Source: Pseudoips prasinana (Eukaryota; Arthropoda; Insecta; Lepidoptera; Nolidae). From it: a DNA stretch of 64,000 nucleotides. Within the stretch, counting starts at the first letter, position 1, and the number at the start of each line of letters is the position of its first letter. Shown here piece after piece: positions 54,822-64,000 of the stretch. Where the stretch lies: the NCBI GenBank assembly GCA_951640165.1, contig OX621243.1, positions 5,332,001-5,396,000 of the forward strand. The letters are read 5' to 3'. The notes below the pieces were generated by a model. That model searched no databases. It was not told the DNA's origin and was given only the letters and a program-made list of their open reading frames with translations. The position numbers were made by a program, and so were the translations under genes.

Positions 54822-55015
54822 TGCACGTGTGGTGCAGCGGCCAAGACAGTCGCCTCGCCGCTTAGTGTCCCAGGTTCGAATACCGTGCAGGACAACTATT
54901 TGTGTGACACACAAATAGTTGTTCTGAGTCTGGATGCACTTTATGTCCGTCAATTATATTTGTAAAGTACCCCGCGACATAGGGATCGAATTCTCTAGTG
55001 CGGGTGTTGTCTTTA
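54822..55015 (+). mobile_element. SINE S5, full length
   Basis: GCACGTGTGGTGCAGCGGCC, AAGACAGTCGCCTCGCCGC, box B AGGTTCGAATACC, ACAACTATTTGTGTGAC, TTGTTCTGAGTCTGGATGCA, TTGTAAAGTACCCCGCGACA and GCGGGTGTTGTCTTT. Confidence 0.88.
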
Positions 55016-55344
55016 TATATATGAGTATATATATTCATAATTATTTTAACTAAGCATTCTAATCATAAGATAAGACGCTATGTGATACAAGATACAATTA
55101 CCTAGAAAGGCTCAGTCTACCGTGTCGTAGGTAATACACTCTGGCGCCGTTTATCCGCAACGGGTTTGTGATGATGACTTTGCTGACTTAAAGGGCATCT
55201 ACCCAAACACGTTTATATAGGAACCTAACGAATATCGGAGAAAATTATTCATTTGTTGTAAGTGGATTAAATGCACTTACAATTTTTTTATTAAACGACA
55301 CAAAAGAAAATAAAACAATAAATAATTCGATAAAATTCTATGAA

Positions 55345-55420
55345 ATAGGCTTTTGTCCACCAGTGGCCGTCTCTCGGCTGATATAATGATGATGATAATC
55401 ATATCAGCCGAAGGACAGAG
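55345..55420 (+). mobile_element. RTE LINE 3' tip with inverted neighbour
   Basis: TAGGCTTTTGTCCACCAGTG, GCCGTCTCTCGGCTGATATA, (ATG)n, then TCATATCAGCCGAAGGACAG in the reverse sense, so two RTE tips meet tail to tail. Confidence 0.65.
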
Positions 55421-56130
55421 TATCATTTTCGTTAGGAACGTATTTTTTTAATTAATCATCAATGACTTGTTATACTAAAATGAAATTATTTAATTTTTCA
55501 AAATATTGATTCAAGGTTTATTGCTCAAGTCAGGGACTTGATGTGTACATGACTATTATTCATTAAACTTAACTGTGAATTGTTAAATACTCAACATTTG
55601 GTTTCTGCCTACACCCCAAAGACAGTAGCGTACTTAAGCTCATGATCTGAATACTGCGGAAGACACGTCACGCTACACAATGTGCCTGCCCATATTTACT
55701 GTCCCATTCAATGTAATATCTCTAATTATTTACCCTTACGCTAAAGATAAATTGACGTGATAGCATTTGAGAATGTAGTTCGTTAGTTATGTGAAAGTCA
55801 TTGTTATTAGATTACTGGTTAAAAGGATTATTGGTAGAGAGGGTTACGAATATTACTGACTTGATTGAACTTAACTTTAAGCCCGTGGTACGACGGAATA
55901 AAATACAATACTTCTGGCATACACCCTAGGAATAAACAAAACTCCTTGTAGTTTATGGTTTACACTGTTTAACTGTAAGAAACTTAAGAACGCGAAAATG
56001 AAAAGGAAAAATTGCATTTACTTTTAAATCACGAACAATACAATTTTGTAAGTTATTTTCTAAGACTTCCATAGTCATCAATAAGTTTATATTATTTAAG
56101 AAATGGCATCCACACATCTATTATAATAAT
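55421..56130. other. No gene recognised
   Basis: AT-rich, no named repeat. Confidence 0.35.
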
Positions 56131-56379
56131 AATAATATCTAGGGACAATGTCACACAGATCATCCTAGCCCCAAACTAAGCAAAGCTTGTACTATGGGTA
56201 CCAGGTGACGATTTACATACTTATATAGATAGATAAATACTTAAATACATAGAAAACATCCATGACTCGGAAACAAATATTCATGCTCATCACACAAATA
56301 TTGGCACTTACCGGGATTCGAACCCAGAACCACCAGCTTCGTAGGCAGGAGCACTACCAACTAGGCTACGGTAACCGTC
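56131..56379 (-). mobile_element. SINE S1, full length
   Basis: Minus strand GACGGTTACCGTAGCCTAGT, box B GGTTCGAATCCCGG, GATGAGCATGAATATTTGTT, TACAAGCTTTGCTTAGTTTG and the ATT tail at 56122-56138. Confidence 0.9.
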
Positions 56380-57039
56380 ACATTCTAACAATCTTTTACG
56401 TTTATAATATTATCAGGATGATATTAATATTTGCTATGAACCATACGTAAATAACAGAAAGGCTTTTAACTATTTTATTGATTGATTCTTAAAATTTAAC
56501 GAACATATGGGATGCCCATTTATTAACTCCAATTGTAAAAGACATTGGTTGAGCATAAAGCTTAGCAACCATTTGATATTTAAGTAGGAATTATATAGTT
56601 ATAAAATTTTAACACACCTCGATATACCAGTTCACTTATCCGAGTGATTAATTCAAGCCTTTCAAATATTCCAGTTAATTAAGACCGCCCATTTCATCAT
56701 CATAACAAAAATTATGCTCATAATTAAATTTGAACATAACTGAAAGTACACGTAATAAATTTATAAATACACGGCTAGATAAAATACGAGGGCCGATGGT
56801 AGAACATGGTCAGCCGTCGGGTACATGGGCCATAGTAACCCCGTTTCCTTTAACTTTACCGCTCAAGAGTAGGGAGAATACACGACCAGTTTTATTCCGG
56901 GTTTTGGCTGTTAGTCCCGAATTTTTTATCAATGAGTATATGCATGATGATGATTTAATGTCCTAATATGTGTGTTCAACCTGTTTTAATGAGGTACAGG
57001 GTTCAAATCCTGAGTGTAGCCATTTTTTTTTTTAAATAT

Positions 57040-57271
57040 ATCTTGTGACCTTATTCGCGTATGGCCAACAAATCCCAAATTAAGCAGAGCTTGTACTATG
57101 GAAACCAGATAACGTAAAAAAATGTAAATACATACTTTTACAAATAATTACACCCAGACACAGGGCAAACAGACATGTTCATGCATACATATATCTGTCC
57201 TAGGTGAGAATCAAACCCACGACCTGCGGCGTGAAAGGCAAGCATTTACCAACCACGTCAACTGGCCTGTA
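57040..57271 (-). mobile_element. SINE S2, near full length
   Basis: GGCCAGTTGACGTGGTTGGT head on the minus strand, box B GGGTTTGATTCTCACC, CATGTCTGTTTGCCCTGTGT, AGTACAAGCTCTGCTTAATT. The 3' tail is changed to AAGGTCACAAGATATA. Confidence 0.85.
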
Positions 57272-57282
57272 TTATTTCTGTC

Positions 57283-57365
57283 AAGAAGTAGAATCCACTA
57301 AAAACACGGAGAGTGTTGGTCCTGAACCTTACCTCTTTTAATCGTGTCAACTATCCCGTCCCATT
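57283..57365 (+). mobile_element. SINE S4, middle fragment
   Basis: GAGAGTGTTGGTCCTGAACC, TTACCTCTTTTAATCGTGTC and CCGTCCCATTAC. Confidence 0.4.
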
Positions 57366-57380
57366 ACATTTTCTAGAAAA

Positions 57381-57426
57381 GTTAAAATATACGGATCAAA
57401 TTCATAGTTGATCCGTATATTATAAC
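57381..57426. repeat. 14-bp perfect core inverted repeat (19 bp, 1 mismatch)
   Basis: AATATACGGATCAA (57386-57399) and reverse complement (57408-57421), 8-nt loop; the stem extends five bases with one mismatch. Confidence 0.8.
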
Positions 57427-57509
57427 TTGATTAACTGAATTGAATAATTAATATACCTTTCATAGCAACAATAAAATTAATCTGTTTTTTTTTTTATAAT
57501 ACATATGTA

Positions 57510-57644
57510 CAGACGCCAGCACATCAAGCTACCCCAATCTGTCAATATTCTTTTATAGATTTTCAACATTATCACATAAGCATAAGGTTCAGTTTCAATT
57601 GAGGAAGTTTGACAGATTGAGGTAGCTTGATGTGCTGGTGTCTG
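57510..57644. mobile_element. 135-bp MITE, Tc1/mariner-like, copy 2
   Basis: TA at 57508-57509 and 57645-57646. Same length and termini as the copy at 30872; the interior is in the opposite orientation (ATTTTCAACATTATCACATA). Confidence 0.88.
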
Positions 57645-58046
57645 TACATACATAGACTCACGCCTATTTCCCAAAGGGAACACAGACAACGGATTTCTTT
57701 TAAGATTTTTAATATTATTCAGATGTTATCCCAGTTTATCAAATGGCACCTTGGTTACCCTAGTTTAAATAACATTTTGCGTACATTAACATACTTATAT
57801 TTTACACTGAGTTGTTCTATATTAATTGCTTTGTAATTACGATACTATTTTTGTGATAGCTCCAAGGGAATAAAGGAAATATAGTTAGATTGTTTTTCAA
57901 CACTTGTAGGGAGTTGCGGGTCTCAGGCACACTATATAGATGATATAGAAATCTTAGCGATACTTCAAAATACCTTGCGAGTACATAAAAATCTTCAAAA
58001 ATTAAGGTTAGAGTAGGCCTCATTGTTCTTTATATTGTGTGTTTTT

Positions 58047-58290
58047 GGAACGAAGTTCCTTATCGCGCGTTGTGAAAGGGGGCTAGACGGAAACAATTCT
58101 TACGAAAAGTTGTCACGACACTTTTTGCAGCTGTATGGCGTGCGCATGTCTCTCTCTCTCTCTTATAGAAAGCAAGCCAGATATTTTCATTTCTATTTCG
58201 CATTGAACAGTGTGGTGTCGCGACGATTATTTTTGTTGAGTGTATACAGGATTTTTGTACATAATCAATAATAAGAAATAACTTCGTTCC
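58047..58290. mobile_element. Possible TIR element, 244 bp
   Basis: GGAACGAAGTT at 58047-58057 and AACTTCGTTCC at 58280-58290. Interior holds CGTTGTGAAAGGGGGCTAG, a (TC)n run near 58148-58162, and GTGTGGTGTCGCGACGATT. No clear target duplication. Only one copy in this window. Confidence 0.4.
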
Positions 58291-58318
58291 ATCCGGGTGT
58301 CCCTTGACACCTCTCAAG

Positions 58319-58665
58319 TTTTTTTTTTTATAATATTGCCATTTGGAGGGGTTTGCCTTAGACACCGCGCTTGGCATGCGAGTTGGTGACCGCAGTTAGA
58401 TGGTAGCTAGTACAGACGCCAGCATATCAAGCTACCCCAATCTCTCAAATTTCCCCAATTGAAAGTGAACCTTATGCTTATGTGATAAAGTTGAAAATCT
58501 ATAAAATAAATTTTACAGATTGTGGTAGCTGGATGTGCTGGCATCTGTACATAGGTGACGCTGTTGCACGACTACCCGGTGTATTCCTTAGTCGCCTTTT
58601 ACAACACCAGTTTGTATGGGGTAGCCCTGTAATTCTTTCTAGGCCTGAAACCACACGGCTATAAT
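58319..58665 (-). mobile_element. Unclassified poly(A) retroposon, split by MITE
   Basis: Poly(T) at 58319-58331 marks the 3' poly(A) tail. Pieces 58332-58410 (TTGCCATTTGGAGGGGTTTG, GCGCTTGGCATGCGAGTTGG) and 58550-58665 (TTGCACGACTACCCGGTGTA, TTAGTCGCCTTTTACAACAC) are collinear with 21950-22090 when the 135-bp MITE is removed. Confidence 0.65.
58413..58547. mobile_element. 135-bp MITE, Tc1/mariner-like, copy 3
   Basis: TA at 58411-58412 and 58548-58549. Right end GATGTGCTGGCATCTG, one change from copy 1. It sits in the retroposon at 58319-58665. Confidence 0.88.
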
Positions 58666-59149
58666 GATACCGTCGAATTGATAAGCTCCTTCTTTTTGAC
58701 GCGGGTCAATAAAATCATGTATTTCAACCATTCTCAACTAAATCGTGGCTTTTCCTTAACACACTTTGTAAGTAAGTCACCTTGCACAGTAAACACTTTA
58801 AATCTAAACTTAGCCTTTAATTAAAGTAGTTAAGTGTGCGGACTGCACATTGTCCTACATCTGCAAGACCTAGATACAGATCTACTTGTGTTTTGTTGTA
58901 TCATCTTTGCTATACTTATTTCAAAACTAAGCTAAAGTGTTTAGATAGAATATCTAGCATGAGGTGAAGTGATATGGTCCCGTGTGTGAGCCCATGTGAT
59001 ACATTATTTAAGTATCATGATCATTTGTTGATTCAAATGGTGCTGTTACGAAAATGTCGATCACCTGATACTGTTTATATTGGGAGCCAACAACAATGAT
59101 ATTGGTATTTAACCCACTCTTTTCCTTAATTTCTCATATCTTGGGACAA

Positions 59150-59321
59150 CTTTTTTTTTTTTTGATAGGGCAGTGGGAATGCTAATGCATGCCACCCGCA
59201 AAAAGTGTCTGCGGGTGGGTATGTCGGACTCGCACCGACTAAACCTAACCTGCTGTGGACTTCTTCTGGCGCCTGATAGGGGGAGCCCCGGGAACGCGGG
59301 TATGCTGCTCCGGTGCCCCCC
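59150..59321 (-). mobile_element. R1-like retroposon 3' end with 13-bp TSD
   Basis: Flanked by TATCTTGGGACAA at 59137-59149 and 59322-59334. Poly(T) of about 14 on the left is the poly(A) tail. Minus-strand sequence has ACCGGAGCAGCATACCCGCG, GAAGAAGTCCACAGCAGG, TTTAGTCGGTGCGAGTCCGA and CACCCGCAGACACTTTTTGC, collinear with 14600-14770. Confidence 0.85.
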
Positions 59322-59384
59322 TATCTTGGGACAAATAATACAGTGCCATCTAATTACAGTGACAACTGATACAGTGTCATTATG

Positions 59385-59487
59385 TATACTTAATTATATT
59401 ACTACAAGCATGTTCTGACTATTTACAAGCGCTGTTTTAAAGTCTAAGTAAATGATAACCTTTTTATTTTATTTTTTATTTATTTAT
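59385..59487 (+). mobile_element. LINE 3'-UTR tip (3U family)
   Basis: ACTACAAGCATGTTCTGACT, ATTTACAAGCGCTGTTTTAA, AGTCTAAGTAAATGATAACC and a T/A tail, inside S3. Confidence 0.7.
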
Positions 59488-59600
59488 CCCAAACTAGGCA
59501 GAGCCTGTACTACGACAACCATACAACTGATAAACATACTTATATATATCTAAATACTAACATATTATAGACAAATTACACCTGCTTTCTGGGTAGATTG

Positions 59601-61160
59601 TGCTCATAAAATAGTATCCACAATTTATGTTACATCCTAATTATATATGTATATATATTCCCATATTTCCGACAAAATCGCCTTTATGGGTACCCAATAA
59701 ATCCAAAATACCCGAGGCAAATCGCTGTAAAGAAGGCTAGAATACGATTCAATAACAAAACGAACAAGTTTTTAAACTGCATAGAGTTTTAGTACCCAGG
59801 TATTAAAACTACAAACATCCACTAAATTCAACTAATAATGACAACTTCCTCACTAACATCTTATTTACCTACTAATAAAATTGTAAATACATCGTAAAAA
59901 CACTATCTTGATTATAAGTTTGTAGCGAAAGCCAAGCATTCTACTTTCTAGCTTACCGAACCTAATTTACCTACAAACCCAACCATGAAAATATGTTAGA
60001 TACCATCGTTATAAATGAAGGTAAATTCAAGTCAAATGCACATAGCATTGCACTGTTAGGTTTCGAAACTCTCGTCACACTGTACATAATACGATATATC
60101 GTAATCGGGGCCCATTGTCCATGCACCTCTGAAATGCCCTCTCCGATCTTCAATCCGACGAAAAGGCCGCGTTCTTGCGTAGTAACGTAAGGCGTTTGGA
60201 GAAAACGTCCTTAAATAGAGACACTCTCATGCGTCCCCACGTCAGAAACCGGTCAGAGTCGAGTTTCTTGCTTCTAAGCTAGTCATTGGGGACTGCCGAA
60301 AGTCGAAACTATTTTTTACACTTCTAATCTAAATAATAATAATTAGTCATATTTAGTCTAAACTAAATTAAAATTCACTTTTGCCTATTCAATTCATAGT
60401 CGTTATATAAACGCTCTCACACACACATACACACACATTTAGTTTTTATTTTTAAGTCCATACATGTCAAAAATGTTATGTACATCTTAATTGTTATACA
60501 TATTAGATGCAAAACCTTATATATTTTGTTATGTCTAATATGCATAATGTGGATGTACTAAATATATATATATATGAAGCGTGACCTGACGACGACGAGA
60601 CTTTCATGACCAACGATACCGTGAATATGTTCTATACATATATCTCAATAAATAGACGTGGTAGAATGTAATCTCATAGTTATGGTACTAAGTTTATCAG
60701 TAAATCTCCGGATAGCTAACTTTGTCACATTCTGTATAGCGCTACCGACGATAAAAGATAGGGTTTAATAGGTAGTGTACGTTACCAATTCAATGTCTTA
60801 GAAAGGTTTATATTGTTAGATATAGTTTTTAATTAAATCGAAAAATTTAGTACAAGAACCTGGATTACTAATGTTGGGTAAAAATCTTTTTCCAAAATAT
60901 CACATCGAAAACTATTGGTATCAAATTATCATTTGGCAAAAATTCGAAAATCGAAGTAGGTCGTTTTGGGTACAAACCTAACCTAACCTACTTTTTTTGG
61001 AGCAGTTAGTAAGTGGATAAAATGCGAAATGAAAATATTTATTTGGTAAATGAAACTAGGGCGATAAGTTTTTGAGAAGTAAAATTTGAGCAAAAATATT
61101 TTACCCTAGGGATAGTAGACCCAAAATATGCTTCAATAACTTTTTAAGATAATACCTGCT
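59601..61160. other. No gene recognised
   Basis: AT-rich with (TA)n at 60561-60574 and (CCTAA)3 at 60977-60991. Overlapping plus and minus frames at 59971-60190 are shadows of each other; neither has a domain. Confidence 0.35.
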
Positions 61161-61189
61161 GTAATTAAATAAATGTTATTCACGAACAC

Positions 61190-61317
61190 AGTGCACACCC
61201 AGACTCAGAACAATCATTTATGGGCCACACAAATATTTGTTCAGAGCGGGGATCGAACCCGAAAGACGAGGATGACGTGGTAGTAACCAGACGACTTTAA
61301 CCGCTGCGCCACACGTG
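61190..61317 (-). mobile_element. SINE S5, 5' half
   Basis: CACGTGTGGCGCAGCGGTTA on the minus strand, box B CGGGTTCGATCCCCGC, TGAACAAATATTTGTGTGGC, GATTGTTCTGAGTCTGGGTG. The head has an insertion around TCGTCTGGTTACTACC. The 3' half is missing. Confidence 0.75.
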
Positions 61318-61737
61318 TCATCAACAGGCGACTTAACTTTTATGAAACTTAATAATCCATAAACAATAAACCCGCGAACCCGAATTAACAATTTTACGGC
61401 ACAACACAATTATTACGATAGTCATGCAAAACACACAACAATTTAAAAGTCATATTTTGACAATACACGGTACAAAATATGAATAGTTGTGTATGAATTT
61501 CCCACAGAAATGTTGGAAATTGGTGTGAAGATATTAATCACCCATTCTGAGGCAATGATATCTTCACCATGGGAATTTGTGACCTAATGCCGTATTCTAC
61601 ACAAAAGCGAAAGATCATTTTACTAAGACGCGGCACAGTTACTTTTATTAATAAATGAATAATGATTAAAAAATATAACATTGACTTCCATTTTTCATTT
61701 CCTTATAGACTTAATAAAAATAAATAATATAATAATA

Positions 61738-62066
61738 GTAACATCCTGGGACGTGATTCACACACAGTCATCTGTTCCCAAACTAAGCAGAGCTTGTACT
61801 ATGGAAAACAGATAACTCATATACTACTTTTCTTTTGTAAATACATACTCATATATATATTTGTGTGCATGAATATATCTGTTTTTCCCAAAGTTTAGGT
61901 GTAATTATCTAATTACACCTAGACCAGGAAAAACAGACATATATGCGACAAGAAAGAGAAAAAGACAATTTAATATGTACATGCACACAAATATCTGTCC
62001 TGGGCGGGAATCGAACCCACGACCTGCGGAGTGAAAGTCAACTATCTACCAACCACGCCAACTAGA
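61738..62066 (-). mobile_element. SINE S2 with internal fold-back
   Basis: Normal S2 minus sequence at 61745-61857 (ACACAGTCATCTGTTCCCAA) and 61980-62060 (GCACACAAATATCTGTCCTG, GGGAATCGAACCCACGACC). Between them, 61860-61913 is a plus-strand S2 piece (TTGTGTGCATGAATATATCT, GTTTAGGTGTAATTATCT) followed at once by the minus-strand equivalent (AATTACACCTAGACCAGG), so the segment is palindromic about 61912. Confidence 0.82.
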
Positions 62067-62113
62067 TATAGTTCATAAAATTTAACTCGGGTATAACCGC
62101 GGGGCACAGCTAG
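62067..62113 (+). mobile_element. Helitron-like element (Hel), 3' end only
   Basis: TTCATAAAATTTAACTCGGG, TATAACCGCGGGGCACAGCT then AG before T62114. The 5' part is missing; it directly follows the S2 head. Confidence 0.7.
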
Positions 62114-62960
62114 TAGACTACACATTATTTTAATACTCTCTAGGAGTTAAACTACTAGATTAACCTCTTTAAGCTTCCGAATTACTGGCCAGTCGAGTTC
62201 ATCAAGATATTCTTGTTTTCCTTTCAGTATATTTTCTATTTGGCTTCCATACTTAATTATTAAGCAACTAAGTAAATAGTACAACGACCAACTCTGTATT
62301 CAACTGGTCAATAAACATAGAAGTCTAGGGAAATAATTAAAATTTAATATATACTTTAGTAAGCAAGAGAAAACCATTTTAATACACACATAATTTTCCA
62401 CTCGCTATCTAGTTTCCCGTGAATGGTTATAAGTATGTGAAATATCTATTAAACAGAACCGGTTCGGGATATGTGTAATGAGTTAGTAAATTATGTACCA
62501 TTCATGTTCTGATATGACCTACTGAACACTAGTGGTTTATATACTATCTTCCTTATTTGTCTAACTACAAGAATCTTTTACTGCATGGAATTCGTTTTTA
62601 ATATTGTTTTTGACACATTTATAACAATTTTCATTAAATTTTGATGCAATTCATGATTAAAAATTATATCAGAGATTGTTGCTTTACAATTAAAATTAGT
62701 ATTCGAGCATTTGGAAATGCTCTAGGTATTTAGTTCATTGTTAAAATGAAATAAATATACCTATAAATAAATATTTTTAATTTCTGAGGAAGGAGTACTG
62801 TTGACCCCACTGCTGGGCTCAGGATCCGCATTTTAAAATAAAAAAAGCTCGAGCAGATAGCTAATAAATCATATACTTTAACCCGGACACAGCTTTTGGG
62901 TTGCTGGATTGTATATGATGTCATTTGTTGCGTGATACAACCTACCTACTTCCGACTGTC
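62114..62960. other. No gene recognised
   Basis: AT-rich; the 64-codon minus frame at 62730 has no domain. Confidence 0.35.
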
Positions 62961-62964
62961 TTGG

Positions 62965-63185
62965 TGTTCATATCCCGGGTCGGGCCCAGAAGTGTTATTA
63001 GAATTTTTCTGGCAAGTAAATCTAACAGCTTGACAATACAGAGTCTGGCGGTGTTTTATGCCCCTCTTCAGAAAACATGTAAAGTGGTCAATCCTGTGCC
63101 TAATCTCTTCCCAGTCATGTCCAATACTATTATGACAGTGAGGGTATATAGAGTGTACTCGAGTTTGCGTATAATTTACGCGGGT
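62965..63185 (+). mobile_element. SINE S4, decayed
   Basis: TCATATCCCGGGTCGGGCCC, GAGTCTGGCGGTGTTTTATG, CCCCTCTTCAGAAAACATGT, AATCCTGTGCCTAATCTCTT and ATTATGACAGTGAGGGTATA follow the S4 order. The plus and minus frames over it are not genes. Confidence 0.65.
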
Positions 63186-63554
63186 GGAAGCTTTACACAA
63201 AGATAAATAAATACACTAATTTACATTACCACGCGGGGTGCTAGTAACTAGCTTCCAACAAAGTTGTGTTCATTTATATTTCGTAGACCAATATTTTTTA
63301 CGCCGCCATTATATTTTACCGTAAAATGTAAACACAATATTCTCGGTCCCTAAGGTTAAAAGACTACAATACAACATACATCATTGTTGGTTGTTAAAAC
63401 AGTGACGCTTTTTAAATGTATTTTTATAAGATTTTTAAGGCATTGTTTAAGGCGCTACCTCTGAAGAATATTTAAAATACGTGCAAATGAATCAATTAAA
63501 GGTTGCTTGTAAATAAAATACTTGTAAAAAACCATAGATAACATTATTATGACA

Positions 63555-63722
63555 CTACAGCATGGGGCCCTTCACAAAGGAAGTTGTAAGATTTCTAAAG
63601 GTTCGGCAACGCTTCAATGATGCCCCTGGTGTTGCAAGCGTTCATAGGCTACGGTGACCACTTACCATCATGTGGGCCGTATGCTTGCTTGCCAACTAAG
63701 TGGTATCAAAATTAAAAAAAAA
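63555..63722 (+). mobile_element. CR1/Jockey-type LINE C-terminus and poly(A)
   Basis: Codons GPFTKEVVRFLKVRQRF, NDAPGVASVHRLR then stop, followed by CTTACCATCATGTGGGCCGT, TGCTTGCTTGCCAACTAAGT and an A-run at 63714-63724. Same C-terminal pattern as 47587-47730. Confidence 0.7.
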
Positions 63723-64000
63723 AACACAATTATTAGTTTGATTATGTCTGTAACTAACTCTATTTTAAAAAATACAACCTACTAATTGTAAAATAGAATA
63801 TTTTACTCTTTAATTTAACTAATAAACTTGTATTTTTTTGCGTTTTGTTTATTTTTAGTAATATTATGTCTAATAATCTTAAAACCAGTCTTCTTAAAGA
63901 GTGGAAAGCAAAATAAACGTATAAAAGTGGACTCAAGGTTATTTAAGTAGGGTGGCGCCTTAATACTTTGTGTTAAAACTTTGTATGCAGCAGTTTTCAT

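Larger units (their letters stand above)
59131..59600 (-). mobile_element. SINE S3 with two insertions
   Basis: S3 minus pieces: 59137-59149 / 59322-59355 (TATCTTGGGACAA, CAGTGCCATCT), and 59488-59600 (CCCAAACTAGGCAGAGCCTG, CGACAACCATACAACTGATA, AACATACTTATATATATCTA). The first insert is the R1-like retroposon; the second is a 3U LINE tail. Confidence 0.75.

Noticed and set aside
56730..56966. 78-codon plus open frame
   Set aside because: No recognised domain; the flanking DNA contains repeat pieces and the frame has no supporting splice or promoter context.
58060..58377. 105-codon minus and 82-codon plus frames
   Set aside because: They overlap each other, the TIR element and the retroposon tail; neither resembles a protein family.
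60977..60991. (CCTAA)3, like the insect telomere repeat TTAGG
   Set aside because: Three units are too few to call an interstitial telomere tract and such runs occur by chance.
1..64000. CRISPR arrays, operons, prophage or integron features
   Set aside because: The sequence is eukaryotic in character; no regularly spaced repeats, ribosome binding sites or bacterial gene organisation were seen.

Overview
The window looks like non-coding nuclear DNA of an insect, most likely a moth or butterfly (Lepidoptera). The evidence is the strong AT richness, the absence of any long open frame on either strand, and the density of short tRNA-headed SINEs with (ATT)n tails, 3' fragments of RTE-, Jockey- and CR1-type LINEs, and short Helitron-like elements ending in CTAG. 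The longest open frame is only about 110 codons, and most open frames fall inside repeats. I found no complete protein gene, rRNA, CRISPR array or standard tRNA gene. All family names below are from memory of motifs; no database was searched.

Repeat families, named here for cross-reference. S1: head with GTAGCCTAGTTGGTAGTGCTC. S2: head with TGTTGGCGTGGTTGG. S3: head with GGCCCGTTGGTCTAGTGG. S1, S2 and S3 share one body (AGTACAAGC..TGCTTAGTTTGGG..ATCAGATGG or a variant) and an (ATT)n tail, although their tRNA-like heads differ. S4: head with CTCGTTGGTCTAGCGGTAG, about 350 bp, no ATT tail. S5: head with GTGTGGCGCAGCGGCTAAG. S6, S7 and S8: single or paired tRNA-like units. Hel: 170-250 bp Helitron-like units with 5'-TC and CTAG-3' ends. 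RTE-a and RTE-b: LINE 3' ends finishing in TTTGTCCAGCAGTGGACGTC and (ATG)n. 3U: a LINE 3'-UTR ending TTTACAAGC..TTAAAGTCT..GAATAAA.

Layout. 0-8 kb: S5, an S4 split by a 3U insertion, a 250-bp tandem duplication, S1, S4, a Jockey-type 3' end within a 115-bp direct repeat, RTE-a, S1 and S2. 8-16 kb: an S3 split by a Jockey-type C-terminus, 3U, a perfect 28-bp hairpin, S6, S2, an R1-like 3' end, S1 and S5. 16-19 kb is quiet. 19-26 kb: RTE-a, S3, S2, S5, Hel copies and perfect hairpins. 26-29 kb: a decayed S4, two candidate exons and S1. 29-37 kb: a CR1-like 3' end, a 135-bp TA-flanked MITE, Hel, a GC-rich island, S4 and S5. 37-48 kb: S4, a paired tRNA-like unit, an S4 interrupted by a 424-bp Harbinger-like MITE, nested S1 in S3, a Z-DNA-prone tract, and an S3 interrupted by RTE-b with a clear 14-bp target duplication. 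48-52 kb is quiet apart from one candidate exon. 52-64 kb: S3, RTE-b, S5, S1, S2, two more 135-bp MITEs, an R1-like retroposon with a 13-bp target duplication, S5, S2 and LINE ends.

The window is best read as intergenic or large-intron DNA built by repeated nested insertion. The strongest evidence is the set of nested insertions where the pre-insertion site can be read directly. The most open items are three possible exons, two tRNA-like units with different anticodon-position bases, and a set of perfect short inverted repeats that look like template-switch products.
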